A DNA stretch of 64,000 nt from positions 186,001-250,000 of the forward strand of contig JAOQAK010000052.1 of assembly GCA_025963635.1 (NCBI GenBank). Reading direction: 5' to 3'. This DNA comes from Ferruginibacter sp. (GTDB lineage Bacteria; Bacteroidota; Bacteroidia; Chitinophagales; Chitinophagaceae). Position numbers and translations under genes: made by a program. The notes beneath the pieces are model-generated. The model was not told the origin of the DNA, did not search any database, and saw only the letters and a list, made by a program, of their open reading frames with translations. Position 1 is the stretch's first letter. Each line of letters opens with the position of its first letter. Below are positions 49,029 to 58,116 of the stretch, piece by piece.

Positions 49029-49876
49029 TTTCTTTCAAATCTGTCATACCAGCTGTTGTATTGTTATTCTGTACCTTTTACCCGCAGGCGCAGGATAGGG
49101 GAACTGCTTATAAAGATTCAGCAACTTCATACACCGGCTCAACAGGAGAAGCTACCACTACTTCCAAAATAAATAAAGAAGTAACTGAACCTGAAAGTGA
49201 TCTTGAAGAGAACAATGATGAAGACGAATACACGGCAGATACATTGTTAAAGAATAACCAGCTTTTTGTAGAACGGGATTCTATTCGGCGCCTTAAAAGT
49301 TCCAAACCTTTTGCATACGCAAAAAACCTCGATTCCTTACTGCGTGCATACCAGCAAAAAATGGATGCTGAAGAAAGTAATTCTAAAAATGAAGTATCGT
49401 GGCTGGCACGCTTTTTTAATTCGTCCATTACAAAATATTTTTTCTGGACACTGGCAGGCTTTTTTGTTTGCTTCATTTTGTACCAGCTTTTTTTTACGGA
49501 AGGCTTTTTTCAGCGCTCATATGCAAGGAGCTACGTTACAGTCTTACGGGATGAAGCGGAAAATCTTACAATGAACACGGATTATGCCCAGTTGATTGCC
49601 CAGGCTGTCAGTGCCAAAAACTATCGCATTGCGGTGAGGTACCATTACCTGCAATCTTTACAAAAACTTGCTTCAAAAGGCGCCATTCAATATGCCGCAG
49701 ATAAAACCAACTATGAGTATGTGAGTGAGTTGTCGGGCAAGCCCTATAAAAAAGCTTTTACTTCGTTAACCCTTCACTATGAATATGTGTGGTATGGCGG
49801 CTTTGACGTTAATGAAAGTGTTTTCAGTGTTATTCAAAATAAATTCATACAGTTTAACAGCGAAGTGAAGCAGTGA
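49025..49876 (+). CDS. DUF4129-type protein of the MoxR cluster
   Basis: The ATG at 49025, overlapping the spoIIM-type stop, starts the signal peptide MISFKSVIPAVVLLFCTFYP and gives 283 residues. An acidic, low-complexity linker is followed by one transmembrane helix (about 139-158, FFWTLAGFFVCFILYQLFFT). The C-terminal domain (DUF4129-like) includes KNYRIAVRYHYLQSLQKLA and the end YEYVWYGGFDVNESVF. Its stop overlaps the next gene's GTG (GTGA at 49873). Function is unknown; neighbours suggest an envelope-associated complex. Confidence 0.7.
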   Translation: MISFKSVIPAVVLLFCTFYPQAQDRGTAYKDSATSYTGSTGEATTTSKINKEVTEPESDLEENNDEDEYTADTLLKNNQLFVERDSIRRLKSSKPFAYAKNLDSLLRAYQQKMDAEESNSKNEVSWLARFFNSSITKYFFWTLAGFFVCFILYQLFFTEGFFQRSYARSYVTVLRDEAENLTMNTDYAQLIAQAVSAKNYRIAVRYHYLQSLQKLASKGAIQYAADKTNYEYVSELSGKPYKKAFTSLTLHYEYVWYGGFDVNESVFSVIQNKFIQFNSEVKQ

Positions 49877-51078
49877 ACAAAAAATTAATACATAGCATTT
49901 GTATAGCATTGGTCATTGTGGCGGCCATATCCTGTACAACAAACAGGATAAAGCTGCCGCCTTTGAAGGAAACATTTTCCCACCTGGATAAAAACCCGTT
50001 TGGAACCTACGTTTTGCACAATCAACTGGAGCAATTGTATTCCAATAATTCAATCCGCACGTTAAAGAATAAATTCGAAACCACCTGGCAGGAAATATCA
50101 GACACGAATTCACTTTATATCAATGTTAGTAAAAATCTTTTTTTAACACAGAAAGATCTGGATGGCATGCTGGAGTATGTGTACAACGGAAACACCCTCT
50201 TTATTTCAAGTGATAATATCGACCGCCGTTTGTTAGATACACTCGGCTGCACTGTTAGCAAACCTTTCTACGATCAGCTTATCAGGGAAATGAAATACAC
50301 TTCTGTGAAAGTAGCTGCGGAAATATATGGTGATTCTGTTGCTTACCAATATTTTTATGTTCCCTTTTATAATCATTTCACCAAATTCGATAAGAAACAT
50401 TCAAGAGCATTGGGGCATAATAAATCGGGTTACAATTTTATGGTGGTTTTTTATGGCAAGGGCCGCTTTTATCTTCATCTTGAACCAAGGGCTTTGAGCA
50501 ATTATTTTTTACTGCAAAAAGATAATTACAAATATTTTCAACATGTGTTTTCATTAACTCCATCCGTCCCCGAACATGTGTACTGGGATGATTATTACAA
50601 CAAAAAAAATTACCCGCGGGCGGGTTCAGGGAACAATTCGGGACTGGCTGTTTTACTGCGATATCCCGCAATGGCCTGGGCTTTTTGGTTGCTGGTGCTG
50701 CTGTTTGCATTGTACGTTTTCTTTGGAGGTAAACGCAGGCAACGCATTGTACAAACCATTCCGCCAAACACCAATACTACCATTACTTTCACCGAAACCA
50801 TCGGCAGGCTTTACTTACAAAAAAAAGATAATCGTAATATTGCCGATAAGCTGATTACTTATTTCCTTGAATACATCAGAAATCAATATTACCTGAATAC
50901 AAGTCATATCGATGATGCTTTTATTACCACCCTTAGCCGAAAAAGTAATAATACAAAAGACGGCACTGAAAGGCTGTTTAATTTCATTGATACCTTGCAG
51001 CAATCAACAGAAGTAACCGATGAACAAATGTTATCCCTAAATCAACAGATAGAAAATTTTCATAAAAATAAGATATGA
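49873..51078 (+). CDS. DUF4350 domain protein, GTG start
   Basis: A 401-residue protein that starts at GTG, sharing bases with the previous stop. It has a lipoprotein-like signal (LIHSICIALVIVAAISC, Cys at residue 21). The DUF4350 region (about 35-240) includes FGTYVLHNQLEQLY and EYVYNGNTLFISSDNI. One transmembrane helix (about 267-285) precedes a cytoplasmic tail with TFTETIGRLYLQKKDNRNIADK, where the conserved motif IGRLY is seen. The stop overlaps the MoxR ATG. The family accompanies MoxR and DUF58 genes. Confidence 0.75.
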   Translation: MNKKLIHSICIALVIVAAISCTTNRIKLPPLKETFSHLDKNPFGTYVLHNQLEQLYSNNSIRTLKNKFETTWQEISDTNSLYINVSKNLFLTQKDLDGMLEYVYNGNTLFISSDNIDRRLLDTLGCTVSKPFYDQLIREMKYTSVKVAAEIYGDSVAYQYFYVPFYNHFTKFDKKHSRALGHNKSGYNFMVVFYGKGRFYLHLEPRALSNYFLLQKDNYKYFQHVFSLTPSVPEHVYWDDYYNKKNYPRAGSGNNSGLAVLLRYPAMAWAFWLLVLLFALYVFFGGKRRQRIVQTIPPNTNTTITFTETIGRLYLQKKDNRNIADKLITYFLEYIRNQYYLNTSHIDDAFITTLSRKSNNTKDGTERLFNFIDTLQQSTEVTDEQMLSLNQQIENFHKNKI

Positions 51079-52055
51079 CAGAAGAAAGTATTTTCGAGCA
51101 GCGCATTGATATTTCGGGGCTCAATCAAAGTATGGATCGCATCCGGGATGAAATAGGCAAGGTGATTGTGGGGCAGCATGCTATGCTGGATCTACTATTG
51201 ATTGGCTTGCTTTGCGATGGGCATATTTTAATAGAAGGGGTGCCCGGCGTTGCCAAAACCTTAACCGCCAAACTGGTAGCAAAAGTAATTGATGTCGATT
51301 TTTCCAGGATTCAATTTACACCCGACCTGATGCCAAGTGATGTTGTAGGAACTTCCGTTTTCAATCCTAAGGAAGGCGATTTTTATTTCAAAGCCGGCCC
51401 GGTTTTCAGTAATATCATTTTGATAGATGAGATCAACCGGGCGCCAGCTAAAACCCAGGCGGCATTGTTTGAAGTGATGGAAGAACGGCAGGTAACCGTT
51501 GACGGGATTACGCATGAAATGCGCTTTCCGTTCATTATTCTTGCCACCCAAAATCCGGTAGAGCAGGAGGGTACCTATAGGCTGCCCGAGGCCCAGTTAG
51601 ATCGCTTTATTTTTAAAATAGATGTAAAGTATCCGACCCTGCAGGAAGAGATCGGCATATTGAACAACCAGCACGGGCGTACGCAGGCGCAGTTGCTGTA
51701 CGAGGTGAATAAGATAATATCACCCATGGATATTAATAATTTCAGAACCACCATCCAGTCTGTTATTATCGAAGCAAGGCTTGTTGAATACATTGCGAAA
51801 ATTGTTATCGAAACCCGCAGCAACCCAGCCCTGTACCTGGGCGCCTCGCCAAGGGCATCGCTTGCGATACTGAGGGCATCTAAAGCAAATGCAGCTATTA
51901 AGGGGCGTGATTTTGTTACGCCGGAGGATATCAAAGAAATGGCCCCGCCGGTGTTAAGACACCGGATCATTCTTACACCGGAAAAAGAAATGGAAGGCCT
52001 CACCACTGACGACCTGATCGATAGTATTTTGAAGGCGATTGAGGTGCCGAGGTAA
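51075..52055 (+). CDS. MoxR-family AAA+ ATPase
   Basis: A 326-residue AAA+ ATPase: Walker A GVPGVAKTL, PDLMPSDVVGTSVF, Walker B ILIDEINRAPAKTQAALFE, sensor ILATQNPVEQEGTYRLPEAQ and the lid with LGASPRASLAILRASKA. MoxR proteins act as chaperones that assemble or activate partner proteins carrying von Willebrand factor-like or DUF58 domains, and the next gene encodes such a DUF58 protein. Its ATG overlaps the preceding stop. A 110-bp gap with repeat sequence separates it from the DUF58 gene, unlike the tight coupling upstream. Confidence 0.93.
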   Translation: MTEESIFEQRIDISGLNQSMDRIRDEIGKVIVGQHAMLDLLLIGLLCDGHILIEGVPGVAKTLTAKLVAKVIDVDFSRIQFTPDLMPSDVVGTSVFNPKEGDFYFKAGPVFSNIILIDEINRAPAKTQAALFEVMEERQVTVDGITHEMRFPFIILATQNPVEQEGTYRLPEAQLDRFIFKIDVKYPTLQEEIGILNNQHGRTQAQLLYEVNKIISPMDINNFRTTIQSVIIEARLVEYIAKIVIETRSNPALYLGASPRASLAILRASKANAAIKGRDFVTPEDIKEMAPPVLRHRIILTPEKEMEGLTTDDLIDSILKAIEVPR

Positions 52056-52058
52056 GGC

Positions 52059-52241
52059 CCCGCAGCCCCCTCGGTCCCCAAGGGGGAAGTAAGAAGTACC
52101 CTGATGGGCACATACCTGTTTTGAAATACTTATCACTTTTATTTTGAGAAATTGCCTGTTTATCGATGCCACTTATGATTATTAAAAAGCGTGAAGATTT
52201 AGCGGAGTCCAAAGTCCCCCCTGGGGGATTTAGGGGGCTTT
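52059..52241. repeat. CCCCC/GGGGG repeat pair around the MoxR-DUF58 junction
   Basis: agccccctcggtccccaagg (within 52064-52090) and the inverted copy aaagtcccccctgggggatt (52211-52241) are related by reverse complement with a few changes. The second copy lies within the annotated DUF58 reading frame (residues about 14-27). No other sign of a mobile element. Confidence 0.6.
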
Positions 52242-53587
52242 CCTTCGGATTTACGGGTCTTTCTTTCAGAGGCTTGTACCTAACCAACCGCTTGTACCTG
52301 CTCATCGGCATCTGTATCGTTCTCTTTATTTTTTCGTTCTTTGTTGCTCCCTTATTTATCGTTCCTAAAATAGCATGGTATTTATTGCTGGTGCTTATTT
52401 TCATCGATTACCTTTTTCTGTTTTTGCTGAGTAAAGCGCCTGTTGCAAAAAGAATTACCGCCGAGCGCTTTAGTAACAGTGATGAAAACAAGGTGACTTT
52501 GCGAGTAACGAATACGATGCGTTTTAATGTGGAAATGGAAATCATCGACGAACTGCCGGAACAGTTTCAAAAACGTGACTGGGTACTAAAAGAAAAGTTT
52601 AAAGCAGGAGAGGAAAAGAGTATTGCCTACAGTTTGCGTCCCGTGGAAAGAGGCGAATATCATTTTGGAAAAATAATTTTATACATCCAATCGAGGTTGG
52701 GATTATTGATGAGAAGGCATGACGTGGAAGCTTCTGTTACCATTCCCGTTTTCCCCTCATTTATGCAATTGCGTAAATATGAATTGCTGTCAAGGACCAC
52801 GCTGCAATCGGGACAGGGGAATAAGCGGATGCGGAAGATCGGCCATAGCATGGAGTTTGAGCAAATAAAGGAATATGTGAGGGGTGATGATATCCGTACC
52901 ATCAACTGGAAAGCTACTGCCCGCAAGGTGTCGCTGATGGTGAACAATTATACCGATGAAAAAAGCCAGCAGGTATATTGTATCATAGATAAGGGCAGGC
53001 TGATGAAAATGCCCTTTGCTAATGTGAGCCTGCTTGATTATGCGATTAACAGCACGCTGGTGCTAAGTAATGTTTGCCTGCAAAAGCAGGATAAAGTAGG
53101 CCTGATTACTTTTGATAATAAAATGGGAACTATGCTGGCAGCAGACCGCAAGCCTATTCAGCAGGCCAATATGTTACAGCTTTTATATAACCAGCAAACC
53201 AGTTTTTTAGAAAGCGATTATGAAATGCTGTATATGCAGTTGCGCAGCAGGGTAAAGCAACGAAGCCTGCTAATTCTATTCACCAATTTTGAATCTTTAT
53301 CGGGTTTAAAACGACAGTTAAATTTTCTGCGGTCCATTGCCAAACATCATTTATTAATGGTGGTGTTTTTTGAAAATACGGAGCTAGAAAAATTGTCTGC
53401 TGCCGATGCAGGTAATCTTGAAGAGGTTTATATCAAAACGATTGCTGAAAAGTTTGCGTATGAAAAAAGGTTGATCGTGAAAGAACTGTCAAAGTTTGGT
53501 ATACTGTCTATTTTAACCGCGCCGGAAAGCCTTACCATCAATGCTATTAACAAATACCTGGAGTTGAAGGCAAGGCAGGCGATTTAG
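52166..53587 (+). CDS. DUF58 domain protein, start uncertain
   Basis: From the ATG at 52166 the protein has 473 residues, but its first 35 include a repeat-derived stretch (SKVPPGGFRGLSF). Family members usually begin near LYLTNRLYLLIG, here after position 52274, where an in-frame TTG could be the real start. Two transmembrane helices follow (about 50-90 of the long form). The DUF58 signature VRGDDIRTINWKATARK lies near 233-249, followed by a von Willebrand factor A-like domain. It is the likely partner of MoxR. A heptad array starts at its stop codon. Confidence 0.88.
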   Translation: MPLMIIKKREDLAESKVPPGGFRGLSFGFTGLSFRGLYLTNRLYLLIGICIVLFIFSFFVAPLFIVPKIAWYLLLVLIFIDYLFLFLLSKAPVAKRITAERFSNSDENKVTLRVTNTMRFNVEMEIIDELPEQFQKRDWVLKEKFKAGEEKSIAYSLRPVERGEYHFGKIILYIQSRLGLLMRRHDVEASVTIPVFPSFMQLRKYELLSRTTLQSGQGNKRMRKIGHSMEFEQIKEYVRGDDIRTINWKATARKVSLMVNNYTDEKSQQVYCIIDKGRLMKMPFANVSLLDYAINSTLVLSNVCLQKQDKVGLITFDNKMGTMLAADRKPIQQANMLQLLYNQQTSFLESDYEMLYMQLRSRVKQRSLLILFTNFESLSGLKRQLNFLRSIAKHHLLMVVFFENTELEKLSAADAGNLEEVYIKTIAEKFAYEKRLIVKELSKFGILSILTAPESLTINAINKYLELKARQAI

Positions 53588-53772
53588 TTGAAGGTTGAAA
53601 GTTGATGGTTGAAAGTTGTTGTAGGTTGATGGTTGTCCTATGCTATTCGCAACGCATTACTCATCACTTATTTCTCATACATTTCTCAACTTGCGCTGGA
53701 TACGAACCATCAACCTTTAACCCGAACCTTCAACCTCGAACCTTCAACCTTCAACCTTCAACCTCGAACCTC
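53587..53772. repeat. Inverted pair of heptad arrays between convergent genes
   Basis: 53587-53638 holds gttgaag, gttgaaa, gttgatg units and begins at the last base of the DUF58 TAG. 53706-53772 holds accatca, ccttcaa and cctcgaa units, the reverse complement, ending 5 bp before the ABC-transporter stop on the other strand. An actcatc-type stretch (near 53655-53690) lies between them. Each convergent gene thus meets, on its own strand, an array of gttgaag units. Confidence 0.85.
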
Positions 53773-53777
53773 CTTCT

Positions 53778-55637
53778 TTACCTGTACCCCATCGCCTGTA
53801 GATGAAACAATTCAGCATACCGGCCATTTTTGGCGAGTAAGGCTTCGTGGCTTCCAATTTCTATTAGTTCACCTTTTTCCAATACCAATATGCGATCGGC
53901 CATTCGTACAGTTGAAAAACGATGGGAGATCAATACGGCGCATTTGCCCTTGGTTAGTTCTGAAAAGCGTTGAAACACGGTGTATTCAGCCCTGGCATCC
54001 AATGCTGCCGTGGGTTCGTCTAAAATCAATAATTGTGCATCTTTCATATAAGCCCTTGCCAGTGCTATCTTTTGCCACTCACCTCCTGAAAGTTCGGTGC
54101 CTTCATTAAAACGCCGGCCGAGCGGCTGATCATAATGGTTGGGCAACTTTTCTGCAAGTTTATCTGCGAGGCTCTTTTGCGCAGCGGTTTTTATTAGTGC
54201 CCGGTTATCTTTTTCGCCGATATTTCCGATGGCAATATTTTGGGCAAATGACATCTGGTACCGGATATAATCCTGGAAAATAATTCCAATCTCCATACGT
54301 AACTGCTCCAGGTTGTATTCTTTCAAATCGTGCCCATCCAATAGGATCCGTCCTTCGGTTGGATCATACAAACGGGCAAGTAGTTTCACCAATGTGGTTT
54401 TACCTGCACCGTTTTCACCCACCAATGCCAGTTTTTCAGAAGGATGCAAAGTGAAATTCAGGTGACGGTTTGCCCAGTTTTCTGAATTCACATAACGGAA
54501 ACCCACATCTTCGAATGTAAAGCCCTGTACAATTGGTTTTGGAAAAGGAAGCGAATTTTTTGCTTCCGTTATTTTTGGTTGAATGGTAAAGAATTCAAAA
54601 AAATCGCCGAGATAAACGGCGCTTTGTGAGATACTGGTGAAGCGGTTCAATATGCCCTCGAGCAGGCCTCGCATTTGCCTGAACGAGCCGGCTAAAAATG
54701 TAAGATCGCCAATGGAAAGACTTCCATTAACAGCCCTGATGAGGATAAATACATACGCGCCGTAATATCCAATGGTACCGATCATTGCAAAAAATGTTCC
54801 CCAGCCCGAACGCCTGAAGGCAAGCTTTTTATTGTCTGTGTAAAATTTGCCGGATAGCTGCTTAAAACGATCAATAATAAAACGCGAGAGATTGAATATT
54901 TTCACCTCTTTGGCGGTTTCATCACTGGCGCCGATATAGCGCAAATAATCGAGTTCTCTTCTTTCGGGTGTTTGTCCGCGGGTGAGTGCATAGCTGCGGT
55001 CGTTAAAATGTGATTCTCCCAGGAACGCGGGAACGACTGCCACGAGCAACAAGATGATCAGCCAAGGATTAAACGCCACCAATCCTGCTGCAAGAAATAT
55101 CATGGTGATGATATCCTGCAGTTGGCTCATTACCTGCGAAAGCAGGATGGTACGGCCTGCTGTTTGTTGCCTTGCCCGTTCAAGTTTATCATAGAAGACA
55201 GAATCTTCAAACTGGTCGAGATCGAGTGTTGCCGCGTGTGCCATTATCCTTACAGAACTATGGTTGGCGAAGAGATCGCCCAACATTCCATCCAGGAGGC
55301 TGATACTACGGTTGAGGATATCCGAAAGTATCACAAGGGCGAACTCTGCTACGAGCCATTTCCAAAGTATATCATTTGACAGGGAACCTTTCGCTGCATG
55401 TAATATTACCACTTCATCGATGATCAGTTTGCCTACATACAATATTGCCAATGGGATGGCGGATCGTATTATTCGCAGGAAGCCACCTAAAATCGCCATC
55501 CATGGACTGGTTTGCCAAACGAGTTTGAAAAATGCCGGTACATTTTGAAGTGCGGATAACCGGTCTTTAAAGCTGAGGGTTTTTAGTTTGGGATGGGTGT
55601 TTGTCTTCTTTTCAATTCTGCGGTTCCGAAAATTCAT
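53778..55637 (-). CDS. ABC transporter, fused permease and ATPase (exporter type)
   Basis: A 619-residue half-transporter: six transmembrane helices (about 50-330) and a C-terminal nucleotide-binding domain with Walker A GENGAGKTTLVKLL, signature LSGGEWQKIALAR, Walker B LLILDEPTAALD and H-loop LISHRFSTV. It fits the MsbA/multidrug-type exporter fold and would work as a homodimer or with a partner; the substrate is unknown. Its 3' end faces the DUF58 gene across a repeat-filled gap. Confidence 0.9.
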   Translation of the reverse strand: MNFRNRRIEKKTNTHPKLKTLSFKDRLSALQNVPAFFKLVWQTSPWMAILGGFLRIIRSAIPLAILYVGKLIIDEVVILHAAKGSLSNDILWKWLVAEFALVILSDILNRSISLLDGMLGDLFANHSSVRIMAHAATLDLDQFEDSVFYDKLERARQQTAGRTILLSQVMSQLQDIITMIFLAAGLVAFNPWLIILLLVAVVPAFLGESHFNDRSYALTRGQTPERRELDYLRYIGASDETAKEVKIFNLSRFIIDRFKQLSGKFYTDNKKLAFRRSGWGTFFAMIGTIGYYGAYVFILIRAVNGSLSIGDLTFLAGSFRQMRGLLEGILNRFTSISQSAVYLGDFFEFFTIQPKITEAKNSLPFPKPIVQGFTFEDVGFRYVNSENWANRHLNFTLHPSEKLALVGENGAGKTTLVKLLARLYDPTEGRILLDGHDLKEYNLEQLRMEIGIIFQDYIRYQMSFAQNIAIGNIGEKDNRALIKTAAQKSLADKLAEKLPNHYDQPLGRRFNEGTELSGGEWQKIALARAYMKDAQLLILDEPTAALDARAEYTVFQRFSELTKGKCAVLISHRFSTVRMADRILVLEKGELIEIGSHEALLAKNGRYAELFHLQAMGYR

Positions 55638-55751
55638 TGGGCAAAATTAATTAAAAAAAAGGAGTCTGCATTGAGACTGCCAGTGGGCTTTGTATGTTTT
55701 GTGAAGCAGTAGCAGCTAACAACGATGGGCAAGTTCAATAAAGCTGAAAAA

Positions 55752-55808
55752 GTACAAGAGGGCGATGCAAGAATGTTCCACATTGCTGTTTTTGCCCGGA
55801 CAAAAAAT
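55752..55808. repeat. Copy 2 of a 56-57-bp intergenic repeat
   Basis: gtacaagagggcgatgcaa (55752-55770) and tgcccggacaaaaaat (55793-55808) match the copy at 29609-29664 exactly; the centre differs except for cattgct. It lies between the divergent ABC and phospholipase-D-type genes. The rest of this 287-bp gap is AT-rich promoter-like sequence. Confidence 0.75.
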
Positions 55809-55924
55809 GAAATATTTTCAGCAGCACTTATATGGTTGGATTGAAGATTCATTTAAAGCATGTCGTTTTGGAAATTTATTCTAAAATAAAATTGTATTCA
55901 TTATTTTTTAAGTAGCTTGTTTTT

Positions 55925-57109
55925 ATGTTACGTCGGAGTATAAAAAAAAACGCTTTTGCCTATATACCAAATAATAAAGTTAAACTCATAAGGGGTGGGA
56001 TAGCTTATTTTGAGTTGTTGCAAAGAATTATCAGCCAGGCAAAAGATACCATCCACCTGCAGGTATATATTTATGATGAAGATGAAACGGGTAAAAAGAT
56101 TGCCGAAGCCTTGATAGCAGCGGCGAAGCGCCAGGTGAAGGTATATTTATTAGCCGATGGGTATGCGTCGCAATCTCTTTCCGCAGCTTTTATTCAGTAC
56201 TTACAGGATGGGGGTGTTAACTTCCGTTATTTTGACCCGCTTTTCAAAGGCAATAATTTTTATTTTGGAAGAAGGCTGCATCACAAGATAGTAGTGGTAG
56301 ACACCGACATCGCCATGGTTGGCGGCATCAACATCAGCAATCATTACAATGATTTGCCGGGCAGTCCTGCATGGCTCGATTTTGCATTATTTACAGAAGG
56401 CCCGATTGTTAAAGATTTGTGCGTTTTATGTTGGGAAACCTGGAAAGGATTTAAGGCCGATACGGAAGTGGAGCCCTGCAATCCAAGACGGTTAAAGCTC
56501 GATATTAAACCCGATGAAATAGCGGATGTGAGAATACGCAGGAATGATTGGGTGCGCCGCAAGAATCAAATCTCCAAAACCTACATTGAAATCATGGTAG
56601 GCGCGCAATCGCATATTTCGATATTGTGCAGTTATTTTTTACCAGGTGCCGTCATGCGGCGTACCATCAAAAGAGCAGTTCGCAGGGGAGTAAAAATAAA
56701 GGTGATCATGGCAGGTAAATCAGACCTGGTGGTAGCGAAAAATGCCGAGCGGTATATGTACGACTGGCTGTTGCGCAACAAAGTTGAGATATATGAATAC
56801 CAGCATAATATTTTGCATGGAAAGATTGCAGTATCCGATTGCCAATGGATGACCATTGGTTCGTATAATGTGAATGACATCAGCGCTTACGCAAGTATCG
56901 AACTGAACCTGGACATTAAAAACCCTTCCTTCTCAAAACATGTGGAACAAACGCTTGAAGAGATCATTGCCAATGATTGTACACCGATTACACTGGAGAG
57001 CCATAAGCGCACTAAAAATATTTTCAAGCAATTTTTCAGATGGGGTTCTTTTGAATTATTCCGGCTCGGGTTTCATGTGTTTACATTTTATTTCAGACAG
57101 CAAAATTAA
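55925..57109 (+). CDS. Cardiolipin synthase-like phospholipase D family protein
   Basis: A 394-residue protein with two HKD motifs: HHKIVVVDTDIAMVGGINIS (about 119-138) and HGKIAVSDCQWMTIGSYNVN (about 298-317), both with His, Lys and Asp in the HxKx4D order. The length and the lack of N-terminal transmembrane helices match ClsB-like cardiolipin synthases. Members condense two phosphatidylglycerols or phosphatidylethanolamine with phosphatidylglycerol. The last four bases overlap the end of the convergent YdjM-type gene. Confidence 0.85.
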   Translation: MLRRSIKKNAFAYIPNNKVKLIRGGIAYFELLQRIISQAKDTIHLQVYIYDEDETGKKIAEALIAAAKRQVKVYLLADGYASQSLSAAFIQYLQDGGVNFRYFDPLFKGNNFYFGRRLHHKIVVVDTDIAMVGGINISNHYNDLPGSPAWLDFALFTEGPIVKDLCVLCWETWKGFKADTEVEPCNPRRLKLDIKPDEIADVRIRRNDWVRRKNQISKTYIEIMVGAQSHISILCSYFLPGAVMRRTIKRAVRRGVKIKVIMAGKSDLVVAKNAERYMYDWLLRNKVEIYEYQHNILHGKIAVSDCQWMTIGSYNVNDISAYASIELNLDIKNPSFSKHVEQTLEEIIANDCTPITLESHKRTKNIFKQFFRWGSFELFRLGFHVFTFYFRQQN

Positions 57110-58116
57110 TTTCCTCTAATTCGCTGAAGTAAGGATTTTACAACGGGCCAATCCCATTGCGCAAAGCGGCCACGCTGCACAACCAGCGTATTTTCATCCG
57201 GGTATTGAAGATAGTAATGGAAGGCAAATTTTTCGCGTGGACTGTGCCAGCCGATGACCTGTCCAAAACGAAGGTCATTAAAAACGAGGGTATCGTTGTA
57301 TTTTTCAACAGTGTAAAATTGCTGTGAAAAACGGATGAGTTTGTGGAGGTCTTCGTCTGACCTTACCGGCGTAAGTAAACTGTCGTTTCGGGGAAAATAT
57401 TCAAAATGAATAAATTTTTTTGAATCAAATAAAGAGCGGTATCCAACATAATAACCTTTATCGGTGCCCGCCACTACAAACCAGAGCCAGTTTTGTAATG
57501 GCGCCGGCGTTGTAAAATACCTTGTATGCTCAATATGCTGCCGGGCAAAAATCTGTTGCACATCGGAATTTATTGTCAACTTATTTACAACACAGTAGGA
57601 CAGATAAAGAAAGCTCATGCCCAAACCGAACTTCCACCAGAACATTCTTTTTTTGTGCCTTCTTTTCATCAATACCAGTGCGGCAAGTGCAATACCCGGC
57701 CATATGGAAAAAAAAGGATCAGCTACATAGATTGCATTGAACGAGATGCGTTGGTGGCTAAAGGGCTCAAACCACCCCACTCCATAATTATTAAATGCAT
57801 CGATAAACAGGTGCACAAAAATTACTGAACCGAAGAAAGCAAACCATCTTCTAAACGAAATATTATGAGGCCGGTGCCAGCGTTCCGCAAAAAAAGTGAA
57901 CAGGGGAGTGATGAGCAGGCAAAATAATATTGAATGGGTGAATCCCCGGTGCGCCAGTAAATTGTCGGTGGTTTTCATCCAGAAAGCGGCAAGAAAATCA
58001 ATGTCGGGGATGCTTTGGGCAAGAGCGCCCCATAGCATGGCTTTTCTTCCAACCGTTTTGCCGGCAAATGCTTCGCCCATACAGGCGCCCAGGGCGATAT
58101 GTGTTAGTGAATCCAT
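57106..58116 (-). CDS. YdjM-type membrane-bound metal-dependent hydrolase (DUF457)
   Basis: A 336-residue protein. MDSLTHIALGACMGEAF, IPDIDFLAAFW and LAHRGFTHSILF are the family blocks, with His and Asp residues expected to bind metal, in the order of the LexA-regulated YdjM family. About four to five transmembrane helices cover the first 185 residues. The C-terminal 140 residues are soluble and probably extracytoplasmic. Substrate unknown. It is convergent with, and overlaps by four bases, the phospholipase-D-type gene. Confidence 0.8.
   Translation of the reverse strand: MDSLTHIALGACMGEAFAGKTVGRKAMLWGALAQSIPDIDFLAAFWMKTTDNLLAHRGFTHSILFCLLITPLFTFFAERWHRPHNISFRRWFAFFGSVIFVHLFIDAFNNYGVGWFEPFSHQRISFNAIYVADPFFSIWPGIALAALVLMKRRHKKRMFWWKFGLGMSFLYLSYCVVNKLTINSDVQQIFARQHIEHTRYFTTPAPLQNWLWFVVAGTDKGYYVGYRSLFDSKKFIHFEYFPRNDSLLTPVRSDEDLHKLIRFSQQFYTVEKYNDTLVFNDLRFGQVIGWHSPREKFAFHYYLQYPDENTLVVQRGRFAQWDWPVVKSLLQRIRGN

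Noticed and set aside
57106..57109. Four-base overlap of convergent genes considered as a frameshift or error
   Set aside because: Both proteins end normally for their families; tail-to-tail overlaps of this size are ordinary.
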